From assembly GCA_018806915.1 (NCBI GenBank), contig JAGKQI010000048.1:434001-498000 (forward strand): a DNA stretch of 64,000 nucleotides. The letters run 5' to 3'. The notes beneath the pieces were generated by a model. That model was not told the DNA's origin. It saw only the letters and a list, made by a program, of their open reading frames with translations, and made no database searches. The translations under genes were made by a program, and so were the position numbers. The DNA comes from Phytophthora colocasiae. Taxonomy: Eukaryota > Oomycota > Peronosporomycetes > Peronosporales > Peronosporaceae. Shown in pieces: positions 10,400 to 21,101 of the stretch. Position 1 is the first letter of the stretch, and each line of letters starts with the position of its first letter.

Positions 10400-11974
10400 T
10401 GACACGTTGCTAATTACGATTTTTAGAGTGGATATGGACGTTACGCTGTGATGTGATTGGACGTACACTGGGTTGTGGGAGAAAGGGAGATGTGGGACGA
10501 GGTTATGTCCCGTGCGACAATGATGGATCTGTGGAAGAAATATATATATTAACCTTCACCTGTACTGCAAAGGGGCCCAAGAGATCAGAAGTGTTCCTCG
10601 GAAAAGTGCACAAACTCCGAGAGACAATAACACTCAGTCTGATCACCGGACTTTCCCCGACGATGAGTGCGTAAAGGTTGGCAGAAAGTCTCTCAGAAGA
10701 ATGTATCTCTGAGAGACCTCATCCCGTTGCCGTCCTGTGTGACGATGATGGTTCAAGGAATATAATTATGCCCACAAGATACCAAGTATCGCGCACCGGA
10801 CGTAGCGCACCCCGCGCATATCCCGATTGGACTTCGTGCGTTGCAGCATACGTGCTCCGCACCCTAAAAACACTCATGGATTTCTGGTATCACGCATGGA
10901 AACTCTGATACCACACCATGAAGTCTGACGTACATGGAGTCTGACGTACATGAGTCTGATGAACATGATTCTGGTGAACAAGTCTGATGTGTCCGGCTTA
11001 TATAAGCAATATTCCAGACATCACCAGTTTCCGACGAACAGACTCCGACGTACAAGACTCCGATGATCAGACCCAAGTGTCACGACTCTGGTATTACGAC
11101 TCTGATGTACATGATTCCGGAGTACATGGTTCCGATGAACATGTCTCCGACGCACATGATTCCAGACCCTGATGAACAGGATACCAGACTCTGACACTCT
11201 GAGGTCCACCCCCATACTGAAACCAAGTGTACCCAACACGACCTCACGCAATCAAGTGAAACGCAACCTGCTCATCCCTGTAATGACATCATTAAGTGTC
11301 GACTCAACAAGATCCGCTGTACCGACTACCATAGTGAGCCCAAGTGAAAGTTCCTGAGTTATACTGAGACCAAGTGTATATGAGAAGATGGAAGACAGAA
11401 GACAGAGAGATACGAGATAGATAACCAGAGTTCAATTTTCCCTGTTGTAACGAGTTCGATTTGCTTTGTTATAACGAGGTCGTCTGCCTGCTGCTTCCCC
11501 GTAAGTATTAGGCCACGACAAAGCTTTGAGTCGTGTGATCTCTCACCTATCAAGCCCCTTTAGGTGGAGATCAGCGTAACGTAGAGACCTGAGAGGACCC
11601 ACCTATTCCATTTACTAGTTGGGTCGTTTGTCTTGTCTCTAGCGGTAGCCCATTTCATATTGTACGTTTGGACAGGTTTTGGGAGCTAGACAGTCGCTCT
11701 CAAGACGCTCGGTAGACTGTTATATAACTGATAGTGTATTGGTTTATTTTCCCTCTATATATTAGAGGGTGGTGCGCGAAAGTTACGGGAATACCAGACA
11801 GACCAGGTGTCTGGTGAACATTTCCCTAGTTGACCTGGAGAACTAGCCCACTGCTCAAGGGCCAGGAAATAATAAGAGCAGCTACATATTTGTATATCGG
11901 AACTCTATATTGCGGTTATCTCGGAAGTCTAAACTACTGGACTTCCCATTGTATTAATTTCTCTTTTGCCTTCA
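10400..11974 (+). repeat. Plus-strand LTR, probably complete
   Basis: It starts TGACACGTTGC immediately where the pol frame is cut. Its first ~710 bp recur at 18486-19198. It contains a TATA box TTATATAAG at 10998-11006 in the middle of an array of a ~15-bp degenerate motif. At 11847-11895 it has a block (GCTCAAGGGCC then AATAATAAGAGC) that matches the reverse complement of the two minus-strand LTRs near 1722 and 17850, which fixes the orientation as plus. A TGG-starting PBS candidate lies at 11977. The exact 3' end is inferred. Confidence 0.6.
10917..11190 (+). repeat. Degenerate ~15-bp motif array around the LTR TATA box
   Basis: About fifteen imperfect head-to-tail copies of a unit close to ANTCTGATGTACATG (variants TCCGACGTACAAG, TCTGGTGAACA, TCCGATGAACATG) lie on both sides of the TATA box at 10998-11006. 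A related array is in the second LTR copy at about 18966-19199. The core contains the palindrome TGTACA. The spacing suggests regulatory binding sites, but no factor is known from sequence. Confidence 0.6.
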
Positions 11975-12474
11975 GAAATCTCTGGTGTACATAAGTGTTC
12001 ACCGGAAAACGTTCGACTCTCAAGCGATGTGAGGACCAGAAGGACATCCGACGGCCTACGCAAGGAACCCTCACTCTCATCAGCACCCTCACGACCCCGG
12101 CGAGGGTCTCATTACCAAGACAACGAACCTACGAGGACAGCACAAGGTAACACACGCCCACCTTGCTGTGCGACTCTGGTATCACTACCGGTAGTCACAC
12201 TTCCAGGTTCACTGTACGCCCCTGCACCGCGGTAAAAGTTGCACCGACTTCGCGACAAACGTGCACGGTGTCACCGATCCAAGAAGTGTGCCAGTCCCAC
12301 CAACTCCAAGTGAACACGGGTCTTACGAAGGGTATCTTCCGCGTGTCGGATCTCCTTGTCATGACGTCCGCCGCCTACACCCCATCCCGTCAGGAACACC
12401 ACCATCTCGGTCATCCACCCTCTAACAACCCCCAATCAACACACCTGGAGGGCGGTACAAATCATGTGCAGCAT
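11966..12474 (+). pseudogene. Gag/protease-like remnant downstream of LTR
   Basis: Plus-strand coding-like sequence follows the LTR and PBS candidate. The first part (to about 12235) is Ser/Arg/Pro-rich. An overlapping frame from about 12163 contains CDSGITT, resembling the D-S/T-G active-site box of a retroviral aspartic protease, followed by about 60 residues ending FRVSDLLVM, a plausible protease fold. RT and everything after it is missing: at about 12475 the same frame passes into a decayed hAT transposase. The protease assignment is tentative because a single short motif carries it. Confidence 0.4.
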
Positions 12475-14466
12475 TGTCCAGATCAACGTAGTAAATTTGA
12501 GCGCCTTTTGCTGGAGTTTCACGTTTGTATGGCTTTACCGGACTCGTTCATGGAGGATGCTACAACTATACGACTATTCTGCTTTCTAAACAAGGGTTGC
12601 TTGGCATATATTCCATCACGACGCGTCTTGGGTGGTCGTATATTGAATGGATGCGCTGATGAGTTTGTAGAGAAAAAAAGCACTGAGCTGCGCAAGTACC
12701 AGGAAGATACAGGTGGGCGAGTTAATTTACTGAGCGACGTCTGGCAAAATATTTCCAGAACTCACTTACTTCGAGCTCATTTATCACTTTTTGGATTGGA
12801 GGGTCTTCACAGTGTTGGATCGGATCATCACGGACTTGCCGTCGCACGACAACTTGAAACATTGATGAACAAGTTGATTTCTAACGGGTGGAATGTTGGA
12901 TCCTGTATTACCGACGATGCTGGTCAGTGTTCTCGCGCCCGACGAGTTTTAGCTATTCGCTGGCCACACATTTACTTCGGTAAGTGTTTCGCTCACGACA
13001 TCTATAATTTGGTAAAAGCCATTTTGACACCAACAGGGTTTCGAGTTATTGCCAACCAAGCTTGTGCTGCCGTAAATGCAATAAATGGATTCTCTTCGAA
13101 GTGGCCCACGGGTGAACGCCATCATGATGGAAACCTACGACCTTGTGAAGCCGCTAGCCTTCCTGACGCTTTGCTACACGCGGTGGAATTCTATGCAGGC
13201 GTGTTTTGTCTCACTACTGCGTGTCAAGACTGGTCTGAAGCAGTTCGCAACGCGCTATCAGTATGATGCTGAAGTGTGAAAGTATTTTTTGATGAAGTTT
13301 TCTGGAATACCTTAGCTGACGCTGAACGAACAATTCGTCCTTTGTGCAATGCTTCCTATACGTTGTAGCGTGATGAAAATACTTTAGTCGACGTTGTCAT
13401 GATTTATCGCGACATTTTTGATAGTTTTTCTGGTGGTCCTCATGCTACGGAATTGATTCCTCTTGTCGAAGAGCGGTGGGCCGACTGCGAACAACCTCTG
13501 TTCATTTTGGCGTTATTCTTGCATCCTGGATACGTTAACGAGGTGAAGGCCCTTCCAAGCGGGCATATATCCTCTATTGATGTCGTGTGCACGTTCGTGC
13601 ATTACTTCAAACGATTCTTCCCGAAAAGAGATCCCGGTATGCTTCGCCATCACGTTTTTCAGTGGTGTCGCAGTTCACTGTACCTTGGAGAATCGGATCA
13701 TATCAGCTACGATGAGTTCCCCACTGCCCAAGCATTTTGGAGTTATGCCAAAGGCAAGTCACCTGGACCAAACCTGCCGGACCTTGCTCTTGCCGTACTT
13801 GCAATAGCGGAAAATACAGCAACGTGTGAGCGAAGATTTAGTGCCCTCGGTCGTATACACACTCGAACGCGCAACTGCCTTAAGCCCGACAAAGTGAACA
13901 AGGCTGCAATCATTAGCCAAGTCGTTCGTGAGCGTGATCGCAAAGCTAGCAAGCCCAATAGATGCAGTGGTGACGAAGAAGTTCTCGAGGAAGATGACGA
14001 GGGCAATAAGTTGGTGGGACGAATTGTTAAAGCGACCGAGCGTTCGTTCAAAGGTGGTAGCTGGTTGCATGCGGCACCTCGTAGACCTGTGGGGTTCTCA
14101 ACCGAGGCAGACGCTGGTCTTACAGCAATGTCCACAGAGAATTTGACCATCCTTCAGCCTGTCATAGGTTGTACTCCGGAATCGTCTTGCGTGCAGTTCA
14201 CCACTCCATCAGTTGCACGCTCAACACAACATTCACAATCGAATCATAGCCGCCCAAGTGCTCCGCGTAGATCAACGGAGCCTCGAGTTCGACGCGTAGC
14301 GTCTCACTACCGATCATTGACCTTTGGTCTGGACCAGTGCTCAGACGATTCGCACTCTCGTTCAACCACCGAGCTACCAGTAGATCGGACGCTGCCCCAG
14401 CAACACAGGACTTCCATCGATTATGATGCCGCCAGTACTGATGCCGACGATATTCTTTCGCACTAA
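12475..14466 (+). pseudogene. Decayed hAT-family transposase (DUF659 type)
   Basis: Two reading frames, 12475-13266 and 13399-14466, together give a hAT transposase. The first holds the DUF659-like block (NLLSDVWQN) and the RNase H-fold core with ITDDAGQCSRARR, then RWPHI and CFAHDIYNLVK, where the conserved Cys/His pair of hAT catalytic domains sits. The second ends in the hAT C-terminal dimerisation region with ATCERRFSALGRIHTRTRN. Frames break at 13110-13400 and stop codons occur in between. An N-terminal BED zinc finger is not visible, and the frame runs in from the protease remnant upstream, so the 5' end is lost. Terminal inverted repeats were not found. Confidence 0.75.
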
Positions 14467-14484
14467 TGCGATGTTTTTAGCCAA

Positions 14485-14700
14485 ATGGCCGATGGTCCTC
14501 CTACCAGCTCGGACAACTTCGACATGCACGAAGAAGAAGCGGAGGGGCTTGCTGTCAGATACGACGAATCACAGCTCCGTTTAATACCAATTCCTGAAGA
14601 CAATGACCCCCACTTCCCTCAAGAATCAAGAAAATTACCTGGGATACGCGGCAGAAAGATGCCACTAGTGGAGTTATTCTCCATGCCAAGAACGCTTTAA
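14485..14700 (+). CDS. Short acidic ORF, unknown
   Basis: A 71-codon ATG frame just downstream of the hAT remnant; acidic and Pro-rich, with no recognised motif. It may be the shifted tail of the transposase frame, since a TTTTTAG acceptor-like sequence precedes it, or chance. Confidence 0.2.
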   Translation: MADGPPTSSDNFDMHEEEAEGLAVRYDESQLRLIPIPEDNDPHFPQESRKLPGIRGRKMPLVELFSMPRTL

Positions 14701-15196
14701 AGGAGATGTGGACGTGTGATAGGTCTTTAGGACTTCAACACCTGCGTTGTTGTTGCGCTAGAAGTTCTACAGCACCATGGAGATATATGTATGTGCCATA
14801 CGGGGCGCCTACCTCGTCTTCATGAACAAGCTGCGTCATGCCACATCCTCGTAAATACGTTCTAGGTTATCTGCATCGCTCCTCCGGTTATGTGTATCCT
14901 CCACCAGCAGTAGTGACTTAGCTGCAATGGTGGCTGCTCCTGTTGCCGCACCGCGTCTGGTATCTGTCTAAAAGAAGGAGAAACCCAAGACAGATGTGGG
15001 TTTCTTCGGGGAGCTCGATCACTAAGCTTCTGGTCTAAGGGCGCAGGCACAAATTTCTGTATGTCATATTTCAAAAAGAGTCCGCCTAATGAGGGGAGAG
15101 GCAGAATGGCATTATGTGTTTTCGCGTACCATTATTCTGCTTAAGTTCCATGTACCAGAATTCTGCTTGGAGTGACAGTAGCCTCTCAATGACAGA
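14701..15196. other. No gene seen
   Basis: No convincing coding frame or structured RNA is seen. It lies between transposon debris and the PDHB pseudogene. Confidence 0.4.
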
Positions 15197-16024
15197 TTAA
15201 TTTACCTCTGCGTCAATGTCCTCTCTATCAAGGGCAGCAGTTGCCTCAAGGGCCTCACTCATCATACGGAAAAGGCAACGATGGACGTCCTTGCCCGGCA
15301 TCATGATCTTGGCCTCGCCAAACTTTTCACAAGCCCTTGACCTGATCCTCCGTGGACACGGGGAACGAGACACCGTAAGTTTATTCTCAAACATCACAGC
15401 CGGAATCGTGTCGCAGATGGCAGCCTTAAGCAGACCACGGGCCTTCGAGTCGTAGGGAGACACAACCTTGAGGCCGGGACACTGCTGTGCCAAGCGACGT
15501 AGCACTGCGAATGCTGAACACCTGGTTGTTGGAATCGCAACAGCAAGTAGCAGTCAGAAATTTCAGTTACTCAATTTTTGGTCTCTAATTGTAAAGCAGA
15601 ATTCATACCAACACCGGCAACAGGGCCGTTCCATCCACAGAAGGCGATGGGCACGTGGATGTCGCCGTTAGTCATGTTGAACAGTTTGGCGGCAGGGTTA
15701 ATGGTCTTGTCAATAGCCTGCATGGATAAGTTGAACCTCATGAACTCCACAATCGGCTTGGTAGATAGCGTCGACGGCACATCCGTGGTGCCCTGTCCTT
15801 TGAATGGAGTGTCAATGATACGCTTGTCGCCGTACTTCACCCACAGGCTCTTTAAAACCTTGCATGCGCTGTTGCACTTGGCAACATCCTCACCCTTAAG
15901 GAACACCTCGTCGTCACAGGTTTTCAGAGCGTCACGCACGGTCATCTCGTCAGCCACAGTGTTCATTGAGCGACGTAGAAAGCTTAAAGGCCTTACTGGC
16001 GATCAGGTCACGACAGAGAGCCAT
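15197..16024 (-). pseudogene. PDHB: Pyruvate dehydrogenase E1 beta-subunit pseudogene, intron retained
   Basis: Minus-strand pieces align in order with mitochondrial PDH E1-beta. A presequence-like start (MALCRDLIASKAFKLST, ATG near 16024) is followed by a frameshift at about 15960, then TVADEMTVRDAL, EDVAKCN, RIIDTPF, EFMRFNLSMQAID, NGPVAGVG; after an 87-bp intron come VQHSQCYVAW, then by frameshift GLKVVSPYDSKARGLLKAAI, GKDV and EDIDAEV, where it stops. The usual C-terminal third is missing. PDHB normally forms the alpha2-beta2 E1 enzyme of the mitochondrial complex that decarboxylates pyruvate. Several conserved residues are changed and at least two frameshifts exist, so it is a dead duplicate. 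The intron excludes a retroposed copy. The functional gene must lie elsewhere. Confidence 0.85.
15522..15608 (-). other. Retained spliceosomal intron in PDHB pseudogene
   Basis: On the minus strand the segment begins GTATGA and ends CAACAACCAG. Removing it joins GTTG to GTGTTCAG and restores GVG-VQHSQ across a phase-1 junction. Length is 87 bp, in the usual oomycete range. It contains in-frame stops. Confidence 0.8.
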
Positions 16025-16353
16025 TTCAAAGCGAAGGAGGGGAAGGTTGGTCTGCTTCATACGCCTCAAACTTGGATATCACTGACTGCGGCTCGACCTC
16101 TCCGCTACTGTCCAAAGCCCCGGATGATTCGGAGTATCGACCTTGCCCTTGAGCGCTACGTCGATTCTCGCCCAGCATCAGGATCTTCATCTTCTTCTCA
16201 ATCATATCCTTGTCGTTTGGCAGCAATGGCCCTAATAGAGGACTATATAGACTAAGGAATGCATAATGAAATCAAGATTTGTTTTTACGGATACATTTGG
16301 AACGGCACTCGTAAAAAGAGTTTAGACACCTCGAAAAGACAGTATCTAAACGA

Positions 16354-16374
16354 AAAAACGTCTGAGACGTTTTT
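16354..16374. repeat. Perfect 10-bp inverted repeat
   Basis: AAAAACGTCT, one G, then AGACGTTTTT: arms identical in reverse complement. It would form a short hairpin. Confidence 0.7.
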
Positions 16375-16550
16375 ATACAGACGTCATTACCAGCACTGTG
16401 TCTAAGACACCGACAATGGCGAACGGCTTGCAACGGATTAATTTTGCCGGTTCAGCAACCATACAATAGTCAAGTCAAAAATAAATTCTGTATCAAAGAG
16501 AATATCTTCGGGTTAAAAGGGTTAACCCCTCCAAACCGGATGCAGCTTAG

Positions 16551-16592
16551 AAATTTAGCATGAACTGAATTTATTCAGTTTATGCTAAATTT
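16551..16592. repeat. 20-bp inverted repeat, 2-nt loop
   Basis: AAATTTAGCATGAACTGAAT, a TT spacer, then its reverse complement with one mismatch (T for C). Possibly the core of a miniature element. Confidence 0.7.
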
Positions 16593-16834
16593 GACTTGAA
16601 GTTTGTATGTCTGTCCTTTCCCCCGACACAGCGCTTTACAAATACCAAGTCAATAAAAAGTTTCGTTTCTGTACGTGTCTTTTTATTTTCATGCGAACAC
16701 AGACCAGTGATTCTCGAAAATTTGAAAATGCATGTTTTTGGAGAATTGAGTGACTCGGTTGCATCAGATAGCAGAGGTAACTAGCACGTTCCCGCTAAAT
16801 AAGTGGCTAACAGTGTCCCGCTATCTCCCGCGTT

Positions 16835-17347
16835 TTGAAATCTTACCTCATTCTAGAATTTGCGCAGCTGGAGCTCAAGTCAACAGCGGAGAAGATGGTA
16901 AGACCGTTGGGGAAGGTGCTGCGCGACTCCGAGGTCAGAGGACGAGACCTGTCGTTCAAATCAGTGTGGAAGGAGCTGAAAAGTGAAGGGTGGACACTCA
17001 AGCCACCACCAGGGCGCAGTTTGGACGATCGCTACTTCTACATCCGGCCTGGTGAAAGTGCAAGTGGGACAGAAGGTGTTCATTTCTTTCGGGGTAAAGA
17101 GGCTGTACTGGAATACTATGCAAACGGTACGCATTGTGAGGTTGCCTCACTACAAGGAACCTTGAATTTCATCATGGCTTGCCTGTTTTCACTAACTAGG
17201 ATCATAGCCTGCATCATATTCACGCGTCTTCACCCAACACCCGAGAGTTTTCAGTTGATTGCTTGCGTTCCTTGCACCGTATTTGCACAAGGACTGATAG
17301 TTTCAACTGATTGCTCAACCTCACACCAGAAGATTGCACACCTGTAA
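16835..17347 (+). pseudogene. Repeat-associated domain fragment (possibly PiggyBac-like N-terminus)
   Basis: The frame of 170 codons contains a coherent block at about 16950-17120 with SVWKELKSEGW, KPPPGRSLDDRYFYIRPG and GVHFFRGKEAVLEYY. This W-ELK-GW/PG/G-F-GEEA pattern is, from memory, common in oomycete repeat proteins, including N-termini of PiggyBac-like transposases. The codons after about 17125 look unrelated. No DDE catalytic domain follows, so it is a fragment. The start codon is not certain. Confidence 0.35.
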
Positions 17348-17810
17348 GGGTCTGTATGGATGACACCCCAACTTTTATGTAGAGAAATTTGTATGGGAAG
17401 CTCTGATGTCTAAAATTCTGAAAAAATGACCTGGATTACTATGTTTTTGTTCGGCGTGTGACCTGTCACTATCCGCGATATGTAGCATAATGCAAAATTA
17501 GACGGCACGTCGTGGCCCATTATGCAGCTTATATGCGGGATTAGCTTGTAACTGCACATCCTGAATCCTATCTTCCCTAACCTTGTTAATATACAAACAT
17601 TAAGTCTAATTATGCTGCATATGCAGTTTACATGTTCCTTTCTGCAGCGGGGCTGCGTAGGTGTGCATGGCACAGAGGAAGTTTAGTTGACTCGTAGAGT
17701 CCTGCTTGCAAGGCACAAGCCTTCGGTTCTATACAAGAACCAAGTAGTCCACTAAATACGGGACTCCCACAACCAGTGTCCCTATAATAAAGGAACTAAC
17801 ACTAACTATG
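17348..17810. other. No gene seen
   Basis: AT-rich sequence next to the LTR copy; perhaps internal or flanking sequence of that element. No PBS, tRNA or ORF is recognised. Confidence 0.35.
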
Positions 17811-18485
17811 TAAAATGCAAACTTGCAAATATACAGCCGCTCTTATTCTTTGTGGCCCTTGAGCGGTGGGCACTCCAGATGCCAGTCGACGGAGTCTGAT
17901 TCCGGAACACTGGCTCGGTTCCGGGACCCTCCCAACCGCACCACTTCCGGATAACCACTTGGTTTTCGGAAGACAATATTCAAATGGAATCCGGAATCGC
18001 TAGAAAGTAATCCGGGTGACCCTCAATATACAATTCTATCACACAGTAGGTAATTCAATATAGTTCCAAGGGGCTTACTACTAACAACCTCCTCAAAGCG
18101 CAGTTATAATATGAAATGGGTATCCGGAGTCTGGAATACCAACTGGAGTATGAAATAGGAAGTTCACTTCCGGATGCGCCTTCCGGATCCCTTACCTAAC
18201 TTGGTCTTGACCTTTGTGGAGAGTCCCGCGTCGTTGTACGCTGTCGTCGCGGCCTAACGCTGGCGGAGATGACCCCGAGCCCTCTTCTTGAGCCTGGTCG
18301 GCGGTTCTCGGCAGTGATGGCTTGTGGGAACCACCCGTACACTCACTTGCGTCCTTGGTGGCTAATTGAACTCTCTATTATTTATGTATAAGTATTTTTG
18401 CTAAAGCCTCTGCTAAACATCTTGCTTTCACTAAAGAAAGAGGCAGGGAGCGTGTGTCTCTGTCGCCGAAGCCCAAAGAATTTCG
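17811..18485 (-). repeat. Second, diverged copy of the minus-strand LTR
   Basis: It aligns with about 1683-2330 in the same orientation. Shared blocks are CCCTTGAGCGGTGGGCACTC, AACCTCCT, TTGAACTCTCT and TTTCACTA. It is cut at 18485/18486 by the start of the plus-strand LTR fragment, so the latter may have inserted into it. No coding content. Confidence 0.6.
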
Positions 18486-19198
18486 TGACACGTTGCTAAT
18501 TTCGATTTTTTGAGTGGATATGGACGTTACGCTGTGATGTGATTGGATATACACTGGATTGTGGGAGAAAGGGAGATGTGGGACGAGGTTATGTCCCGTG
18601 CGACCATATGATGGATCTGTGGAAGAAATATATATATTAACCTTCACCTGTACTGCAAAGGGGCCCAAGAGATCAGAAGTGTTCCTCGGAAACGTGCACA
18701 AATTCCGAGAGACAACAACACTCAGTCTGATCACCGGACTTCCTCCGACGATGAGTGCCTAAAAGTTGGCAGAAAGTCTCTCAGAAGAATGTATCTCTCA
18801 GAGACCTCATCCCGTTGCCGTCTTGTGTGACGATGATGGTTCAAGGATTACAATTATACCCACCGGACGTAGCGCACCCCGCGCATATCCCAATTGGACT
18901 TCGTGCGTTGCAGCATACGTGCTCCGCACCCTAAAAACACTGGTATCACGCATGGAAACTCTGATGTCACGCCATGAAGTCTGACGAACATGAGTCTGAC
19001 GTACATGAAGTCTGACGAACATGATTCTGGTAACACAAGTCTGATGTATCCGGCTTATACAAGCAATATTCCAGACATTACCAGTTTCCGATGAACAGAC
19101 TCCGACGTACAAGACTCCGATGATCAGACCCAAGTGTCACGACTCTGGTATTACGACTCTGATGTACATGATTCCGGAGTACATGGTTCCGATGAACA
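18486..19198 (+). repeat. 5' part of a second plus-strand LTR
   Basis: It starts TGACACGTTGC and follows 10400-11145 closely, with small indels. The TATA box is changed to TTATACAAG. Similarity stops at about 19198 inside the ~15-bp motif array, so the LTR is truncated. Confidence 0.7.
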
Positions 19199-19639
19199 TA
19201 ATCCTAAATGTAACGGATTTAGTATCTAGCTTACTAAATCCTAATCAAAATGTAGTGTGTGGCTCTGAGCCAACTGTCATCACATGGCTACATATGTGAC
19301 GTGTGAGATACGATGTGTCATACACAGATCTGTGACGTGTGACCTGGCCGGTGTATACCACACCAACTGTAGCCAAGCCGCTGTTACACTTTCGGCTCCC
19401 AGTCTGAGCATATGATTGGTTAAAACCAATATCCGCTTTTTCCCAATGTCCTGTTCAATCACAAAAAGAATCAACAAGTAGCCAAAAGAAGAAGAAGGCA
19501 CCGTGGAAAATGGAATGATCCCTCCTGCATCCGAACAGGTTTGCTCATATATTTGCGATTGGTTCTTTCGCCCCTGCTAACTTCGTCTGGTAACCTCTGT
19601 TGTGTGTGTGTGTGTGGGGGTCAGCTTGACCCGCAGGCG
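19199..19639. other. No gene seen; upstream region of NTPase gene
   Basis: Non-coding. It contains a short perfect palindrome ATTGGTTAAAACCAAT near 19415 and a GT-repeat at about 19600-19616 just before the start codon. Confidence 0.4.
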
Positions 19640-20701
19640 ATGGCAGATTTCGTGAACGAAACGATCTACGAGCGATTGCAATTGGAGTTTGGCAGCACGA
19701 TGGAGGTGAAGAAGGCGGTCGTTGTACCGAAAGTCATGAGAAGGTTCATTGACGCAAGCAAACTTCAAGACAACAAGGCCGCACTCACGAGCGCTATACA
19801 TACAACACTCGAGATTGTCTACAATCGTACTGAAGAGCAAAACGCTATTGTCGCAGCCGCAGCGACTCAAGCACTCATTGAGAAATACGAGTCAAAAGTC
19901 GCTCGATCTCGAGTCCAGACGCCGGGAGAAGTTCAACAGCTCAAGTATGCGTTCACCAAGATCAAGTACGTTGGTGATGCGCACATCAAGTTTTCTGAGT
20001 ATCTTCGGAGGTGCTTCCATGAGTACACTGAAGGGCCAGACGATTTTGTGGCTCCATATGTGGCGGTCGCGCAGAGCTCCGGCTTCGGAAAGAGTCGGAT
20101 GCTTCAGGAGCTTGCGATCAAGGCACGAGACGATCAAACCTTGGACATGAAAGTGCTGTACATGTGCATGCGTGGGCTGAACTCGACGGGGTATCCCAAG
20201 GCTACACCCAAACTGTGTGATTGGCTGTTTCCGAAGGAAGCTAGTGATGAGAGCATTGCCAACAAGTTGAAGGCGATATTTTGCTATGCGATGGAGAACT
20301 GGGACACTGTCCAGACGGAATGGTTGGGACTTTTCACGGATATGACAATGGATGGTATTGTGACAGAAAAGCTCAAGACTTTTAAAATCTGCAACCCCAA
20401 GACGAACCAGCAGCGAAAAAAGATGGTGGTGATAGTGTTCGACGAGGCGAGGGGTCTCTTTAACGACAACGAGTTGGACAATTTTCATAAATTGCGGCAT
20501 GGGCTCTGTTTGGCGAACAAAGGTATCAGCACGGAGGGTGGAATCTTCGGGGTATTAGACGACACAAACTCGCGAATTGTCGACTTGTCCCCTCCTGAAG
20601 CGTTCGACCAATCTTCTCGAGGAGATGGAATGCACGCCTCCGACGAGTTTTGGTCGTCGGAGATAGTATTACCGGTTTTACCGATTTACAACCGAAAATG
20701 A
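19640..20701 (+). pseudogene. Crinkler-type P-loop NTPase/nuclease, 5' half, cut by a transposon
   Basis: The ATG at 19640 opens 331 codons of host gene followed by 22 codons read into the transposon up to a stop at 20701. A P-loop (SSGFGKS) lies at about 20076-20096 and a Walker B strand (MVVIVFDEARGLF) at about 20424-20462. No LFLAK/HVLV Crinkler header and no clear signal peptide are present. The C-terminal half is at 25095-26816; the two halves are in the same frame once the transposon and one target duplication are discounted (about 904 codons in all). The NTPase-plus-nuclease layout is that of the Crinkler-RHS class of eukaryotic effectors and conflict proteins, a family-level inference. 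It is presumably inactive as it stands. Confidence 0.65.
20625..20632. repeat. Left target-site duplication of hAT element 1
   Basis: ATGGAATG, identical to 25087-25094, directly abuts the element end CACGCCT. An 8-bp duplication is the hallmark of hAT integration. Confidence 0.9.
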
Positions 20702-21101
20702 AGACGGCAGTTTTGCTGTTTCAGTCTTGTACCCGAAATCTCACAAAACTTGGAGATGAAAAGAAATCTCTAGAGATTGTCTCCGTTGTTGAGATCGTGT
20801 GGATCCGCGTCTCCATAGGGTCTCTCAAAATGCCACGAAATCTCCTCGCAATCTCCTTGATTCATTGGCTGAAACGAAGCATTGTTTTGCAGCCGATCGT
20901 CGCTAAAACGGCGCTCGAAGGGGCGTAAAACTCCGGTAATGTTCAGTTCGACGTTGCTGGCGCAACTTTGGAGGGTGCGGCTGTCGCCACGATGGAACTC
21001 AGCGCAGTGCTTGTCGTGGTCAGCCAGTTCTTGGCCTCTGAGGTCACAACGCAGTCTACTCCCAGTCGCCAACAACTCCACCTTTTACCAAGTCTCGAAC
21101 C

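Larger units (their letters stand above)
16025..16834. other. AT-rich non-coding region with hairpins
   Basis: No supported gene is seen. Two inverted repeats are present (16354-16374 and 16551-16592), with a pair of GTTTAGA/TCTAAAC words at 16319-16350. This could be a decayed MITE. Confidence 0.4.
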
